Of a stretch of 33,412 bases of DNA, positions 30,496 through 33,412 are shown one piece after another. Below the pieces are notes generated by a model. It ran no database searches and was not told the origin of the DNA. It saw only the letters and a list, made by a program, of their open reading frames with translations. The translations under genes were made by a program, and so were the position numbers. Within the stretch, counting starts at the first letter, position 1. Every line of letters starts with the position of its first letter. The stretch is from positions 1-33,412 of the forward strand of contig JACSRE010000192.1 in the NCBI GenBank assembly GCA_014879945.1, written 5' to 3'. The stretch is from Myxococcus sp. GTDB taxonomy: Bacteria; Myxococcota; Myxococcia; Myxococcales; Myxococcaceae.

Positions 30496-30599
30496 CGCCC
30501 CCGGCACGCGCCGCCCCAGGCACGCCCGCGGAAGCCCCACCACGCGCGCCACCGCGGCAGGAAGACGCGGGGGGCTCGGCCCACGCCGACTGAACGCGC

Positions 30600-31622
30600 T
30601 CAGCTCAACCCCATCGTCTCGGGGAAGCCCAGCATCAGGTTGAGGTTCTGCACCGCCTGGCTCGCGGCGCCCTTCTGCAGGTTGTCGATGGCGGCGATCG
30701 ACACCACCTTGCGGCCCTTCACGCTGAAGCCGAGGTGGGTGAAGGGGGTGCTCGCCACGTCGGCGATGCGCACCGCCTCGGGTGACGGCATCAGCCTGAC
30801 CAGCGGCTCGGCCCCGTAGGCCTGCTCGAAGGCCAGCGCCACCTCGGCGCCGTCGACGCCCTCGCGCAGGTTGGCCACCGCGGTCGACAAGATGCCGCGC
30901 TTCATCGGGAGCAGGTGCGGGGTGAAGACGAGCCCCACCGGGCGACCGGCCAGGGCCGACAGCGTTTGCTCGATCTCGGGCGTGTGCTGGTGCGAGAGCA
31001 CCTTGTAGGCGCGGAAGTCAGCGTCGATCTCCATGAAGGTGAACTCCTCGCTCGCCTTGCGCCCCGCGCCCGAGACGCCTGACGCGGCGCTGATCACGAT
31101 GGAGTCGAGGTCGACCAGCCCCTGCCGCACCAGCGGCGCGACCGAGAGGGTGGCGGCGGTCGCGTAGCAGCCCGGGTTCGAGATGAAGCGCTGGCCGGCG
31201 ACCCGCTCACGGAAGAGCTCGGGCATGCCGTAGACCGCCTGCTGCAGCAGCGCGGGCTCGGGGTGGGTGAACTTGTAGAACGTCGGGTAGAGCGAGGCGT
31301 CTTGCAGGCGGAAGGTGCCCGCGAGGTCGACGACGCGCGTCTTCGGCAGCAACTTCGGCGCCAGCTCGAGCGACGTCTCGGCCGGCGTCGCGAGGAACAC
31401 CGCCTCACACTGCGCGGCGCGCTCGAGGCCCTGCTCGACCGAGACGTACTGGGTGGCGCCCTCGGTCACCCGCGCGCCGGTGCGCGTCTGCACGCTCTGG
31501 CCGACCCACCGGTCCGAGGTGAGGAAGTCGATGGTGACGCGCTCGTGCCGCAGCAGCAGCCTGGTGAGATCGAGCCCCGAGAACCCTGACGCTCCGACGA
31601 TGCCGACGCGCGCGCGTGTCAT
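30600..31622 (-). CDS. argC: N-acetyl-gamma-glutamyl-phosphate reductase
   Basis: 340 aa; NADPH-dependent reduction of acetylglutamyl phosphate to the semialdehyde (third step of arginine synthesis). The Rossmann motif is GIVGASGFSG at 7-16 and the catalytic cysteine is C152 in SNPGCYATA. The C-terminal dimer part (HQHTPEIEQ, FTPHLLPMKRGILST) is typical. The ATG at 31622 is preferred over a TTG at 31658 because a TTGAAG-N18-TATGTG element ends 6 bases before it, implying a leaderless mRNA starting at this ATG. It follows the lysR-like gene after 32 bases on the same strand and heads the argC - argJ - argH - argF group. Length and motifs fit ArgC; the LysY or aspartate-semialdehyde families are less similar. 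Confidence 0.95.
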   Translation of the reverse strand: MTRARVGIVGASGFSGLDLTRLLLRHERVTIDFLTSDRWVGQSVQTRTGARVTEGATQYVSVEQGLERAAQCEAVFLATPAETSLELAPKLLPKTRVVDLAGTFRLQDASLYPTFYKFTHPEPALLQQAVYGMPELFRERVAGQRFISNPGCYATAATLSVAPLVRQGLVDLDSIVISAASGVSGAGRKASEEFTFMEIDADFRAYKVLSHQHTPEIEQTLSALAGRPVGLVFTPHLLPMKRGILSTAVANLREGVDGAEVALAFEQAYGAEPLVRLMPSPEAVRIADVASTPFTHLGFSVKGRKVVSIAAIDNLQKGAASQAVQNLNLMLGFPETMGLS

Positions 31623-31628
31623 GGCAGG

Positions 31629-31658
31629 CACATACGCAGCGCGCGGCTTCGACTTCAA
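31629..31658 (-). promoter_or_regulatory. Candidate leaderless promoter of argC
   Basis: On the minus strand, TTGAAG (31653-31658), 18 bases, TATGTG (31629-31634), then 6 bases to the ATG. Transcription would start at the A of the start codon. The -35-like box contains the TGA stop of the lysR-like gene. It matches the element before the argJ fusion. Confidence 0.5.
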
Positions 31659-31921
31659 CCGCCATCAGCGGCGCGCACGACCGCCGGCGTGGCCCGGACC
31701 ATCGCCAGCACCGCGCGCGCGTGGGCCAGCAGCCGCGCACCCTCGCAAGTCAACGTCATGCCCCGGGCGCTGCGCTCGAAGAGCCGGGCCTCGAGCTCGT
31801 GCTCCAGCGCGTGGATCTGCCGCGTCAGCGGAGGCTGCGAGACGGCGCACCGGGCGGCGGCCGCGGTCACCGTGCCCGACTCTGCGACCGCCACGAAGTA
31901 CTCCAGCTGGGTGAGGCTCAT
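31655..31921 (-). CDS. LysR-type DNA-binding domain without effector domain
   Basis: 88 aa. Residues 1-60 are a clear LysR-family winged helix-turn-helix: MSLTQLEYFVAVAESGT, then the recognition part CAVSQPPLTRQIHALEHEL and LFERSARGMTLT. Residues 61-88 match only the linker helix (GARLLAHARAVLAMV). The usual 200-residue co-inducer domain is absent, and argC starts 32 bases after the stop, leaving no room for it. It is either a remnant of a full LysR gene or a stand-alone DNA-binding protein that could dimerise through the linker helix. TACCGT ends 6 bases before the ATG, again a leaderless-type start. A T-N11-A palindrome lies 37-51 bases upstream. Divergent from map; same strand as the arg genes. 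Confidence 0.7.
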   Translation of the reverse strand: MSLTQLEYFVAVAESGTVTAAAARCAVSQPPLTRQIHALEHELEARLFERSARGMTLTCEGARLLAHARAVLAMVRATPAVVRAADGG

Positions 31922-31927
31922 TGGCCG

Positions 31928-31933
31928 ACGGTA
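31928..31933 (-). promoter_or_regulatory. Candidate -10 box of the lysR-like gene
   Basis: TACCGT on the minus strand (TANNNT form), ending 6 bases before the ATG at 31921, the same geometry as for argC. No clear -35. Weak on its own; it gains weight from the repeated spacing in this window. Confidence 0.3.
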
Positions 31934-31957
31934 GCGCACGCGGCCCCGGGCTGCCCC

Positions 31958-31972
31958 ATACCCAGACGGTAT
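31958..31972. promoter_or_regulatory. LysR-type T-N11-A palindrome between lysR-like gene and map
   Basis: ATACC (31958-31962), 5 bases, GGTAT (31968-31972): a perfect inverted repeat that contains T31959-N11-A31971, the classic LysR-family box. It lies in the 86-base gap between the divergent lysR-like gene and map, where autoregulatory LysR sites normally are. TATTGG (31970-31975), a possible -10 of map, overlaps it. Confidence 0.5.
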
Positions 31973-32007
31973 TGGCGCCGTCGGCCCACGCCCGGCACGG
32001 TGCCCAG

Positions 32008-32757
32008 ATGCCTCCTCGAATCACCGCGCGCGAGCTCCCCCACTTCCGTCGCGCCGGGCAGGTCGCGGCCCAGACCCTGGCGCACGTCGGGCACCAGCTC
32101 CGCGCTGGGCTCACCACCGCGGACATCGACGCGCTGGTGCGTGACGACACGGCGCGCCGGGGCGCGCGGCCAAGCCAGCTCGGGTACCACGGCTTTCCGG
32201 CGGCCGTGTGCACCAGCCGGAACCACGTCGTGTGCCACGGCATCCCGCGCGCTGACGAGGTGCTGCGCTCCGGCGACATCATCAACGTCGACGTCACCAG
32301 CGAGGTCGGCGGCTGGCACGGCGACACCTCGGCGACGTTCTGCGTCGGGCCGGTCGGGGAGGACGCTCGGCACGTCGTCGAGACGGCCCGTCGTTGCCTC
32401 GAGGCAGGCATCTCGGCCGTTCATCACGGCGCGCACCTGGGTGACGTCGGCGCGGCGATCGAAGCGCTCGCCCGCGAGGCCGGGTGTGACGTGGTGCGGG
32501 AGTGGGGTGGGCATGGCATCGGGCGGCAGATGCACCTCGAGCCGCACGTGGCCCACGTCGGCCGACGGGGCACCGGCCTCAAGCTCAAGGCAGGCATGGC
32601 CTTCACCATCGAGCCGATGATCACCCTCGGCCGACCCGAGACGCGCCTGCTCGACGACGGGTGGACGGTGGTGACGGTCGACGGGCGCTGGTCGGCGCAG
32701 TTCGAGCACACCGTGGTGGTGACGCCGAGCGGCTGCGAGGTGCTGACCCGCCTCTAG
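32008..32757 (+). CDS. map: Type I methionine aminopeptidase
   Basis: 249 aa; removes the initiator methionine from nascent proteins. All five metal ligands of the pita-bread fold are in place: D95, D106 (HGDTS), H169 (GGHGIG), E202 (IEPM) and E233 (FEHT), each exactly two residues before its E. coli counterpart (D97, D108, H171, E204, E235). The substrate-binding H77 (CHGIP) is also present. No N-terminal zinc-finger or SH3 extension, so type Ia. The ATG at 32008 is chosen; an upstream GTG-type extension is not conserved. It is divergent from the lysR-like gene and converges with the esterase gene: the stop codons of both are read from the same CTAG (32754-32757). Confidence 0.96.
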   Translation: MPPRITARELPHFRRAGQVAAQTLAHVGHQLRAGLTTADIDALVRDDTARRGARPSQLGYHGFPAAVCTSRNHVVCHGIPRADEVLRSGDIINVDVTSEVGGWHGDTSATFCVGPVGEDARHVVETARRCLEAGISAVHHGAHLGDVGAAIEALAREAGCDVVREWGGHGIGRQMHLEPHVAHVGRRGTGLKLKAGMAFTIEPMITLGRPETRLLDDGWTVVTVDGRWSAQFEHTVVVTPSGCEVLTRL

Positions 32758-33412
32758 CGGCCTGGCCCCAGCAGGAACCGCAGCGCCACGGGCAGGCGCT
32801 GCGCCCAGTACACCTCGCTGTGGGTCGCGTTGTTCTGCACCACGTACTTGAGCGTCACGTCGTCGGCGTAGCCGCGATCGCGAAAGGCCTGCGCCAGCGC
32901 CGCGGTGTCGGTGACGCCGTCGTTCGAGTTCCCGGCGTTGCCGCTGTCGACGTACACCTTGAGCGGGCGCTGCGGCGACGGGCGCAGCCCGGCCACCGAC
33001 CCGAGAATCCACCGGTTGTCCCACCACGTCGAAGGCGACATCGCGCCGATGTTCCCGAACACCTCGGGCCTCTGAACCCCCGCGTAGGTCGAGATGAGCC
33101 CCCCCAGCGACGAGCCGATGAGGACGGTGGTCTCTCGCTGGGGCCGGGTGCGGTACTCGGCGTCGACCGCCGGCTTGAGCTCGTCGACGAGGAAGCGGAG
33201 GTAGTCATCGCCCTTTCCTCCGCCGTACATCGCGGTGTTCGTCGGGGTGTACTCGTCGATGCGCGCCTGGCCCGCGTTCTCGGGGCCCACGATGATGGCC
33301 TCGGCGATGAAGCCGTCGTTGGCGGTGCGGTTCATCGTCTCGTCGACCTGCCACTCGTTGCCCCCGAAGGCCGTCGCCGGGTCGAACAGGTTCTGCCCGT
33401 CGTGCATGTAGA
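32754..33412 (-). CDS. Esterase, Fes/enterochelin-esterase-like alpha/beta hydrolase (5' end outside window)
   Basis: At least 219 residues; the frame is open through the right edge, so the start is missing. The visible part begins ...YMHDGQNLFDP, a hallmark of the putative-esterase (esterase D/Fes) family. The nucleophile elbow is GSSLGGLIS with its Ser, followed by AMSPSTWWDNRW. The acid is probably in VYVDSGNAG and the catalytic His is probably in NNATHSEVYWAQRLP near the end. The family includes ferri-enterobactin, feruloyl and carbohydrate esterases, so the substrate is open. A signal peptide, if any, would lie outside the window. It ends tail to tail with map, sharing the CTAG. Confidence 0.85.
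   Translation of the reverse strand, partial: YMHDGQNLFDPATAFGGNEWQVDETMNRTANDGFIAEAIIVGPENAGQARIDEYTPTNTAMYGGGKGDDYLRFLVDELKPAVDAEYRTRPQRETTVLIGSSLGGLISTYAGVQRPEVFGNIGAMSPSTWWDNRWILGSVAGLRPSPQRPLKVYVDSGNAGNSNDGVTDTAALAQAFRDRGYADDVTLKYVVQNNATHSEVYWAQRLPVALRFLLGPGR

Overview
The window is about 70% G+C by eye, and every gene has the matching codon bias. Gene content points to a delta-proteobacterium-like organism of the phylum Myxococcota: a transmembrane Hanks-type Ser/Thr kinase with a myxobacterial-style HRD loop, large lipoproteins built of ASH-like or Cys-rich plus FG-GAP repeats, an AraC/OruR-like regulator, and many GTG starts. I infer the phylum only. No species can be named from this. 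I see no rRNA, tRNA, CRISPR array, insertion sequence, phage gene or attachment site; it looks like a chromosomal core/accessory mix. No gene-free stretch exceeds about 210 bases.

Left part (1-6617): ribonuclease Z (rnz, minus) is divergent from a plus-strand run of kinase - pabA - pabB - 37-codon ORF - pabC-like - homocysteine methyltransferase. Three of these junctions are 4-base stop/start overlaps (GTGA, ATGA, ATGA), so the pab/methyltransferase block is probably one translationally coupled operon for p-aminobenzoate (folate) synthesis and methionine recycling. secA (minus) converges on it.

Middle (9554-19361): all on plus. A large ASH-repeat lipoprotein, an RlmM-like 23S rRNA 2'-O-methyltransferase, an AraC-family regulator, an unknown 208-aa protein and a 1143-aa lipoprotein with about eight Cys-rich repeats followed by 14 FG-GAP-like calcium-type repeats.

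Right part (19567-33412): carB (minus) is divergent from an unknown beta-propeller-like protein and a membrane fatty-acid desaturase (plus). Then comes an arginine cluster on minus, transcribed in the order lysR-like fragment, argC, argJ-kinase fusion, argH, argF. Together with CarB (carbamoyl phosphate) these cover much of arginine synthesis; argD, argG and carA are not here. A type I methionine aminopeptidase (plus) is divergent from the lysR-like gene, and a partial esterase (minus) runs off the right edge.

The most notable observations are: (1) ArgJ is fused in frame to an amino-acid-kinase domain that resembles arginine-sensitive acetylglutamate kinase but has lost the glycine motif and the substrate hairpin, so it may be an arginine-sensing pseudokinase; (2) in the same protein the self-cleavage Thr is replaced by Ser; (3) argC and the argJ fusion share a TTGAAG-N17/18-TATGTG promoter-like element next to the start codon; (4) an 88-aa LysR DNA-binding domain without effector domain sits beside argC, with a T-N11-A palindrome upstream; (5) a perfect inverted repeat lies directly before the desaturase start.
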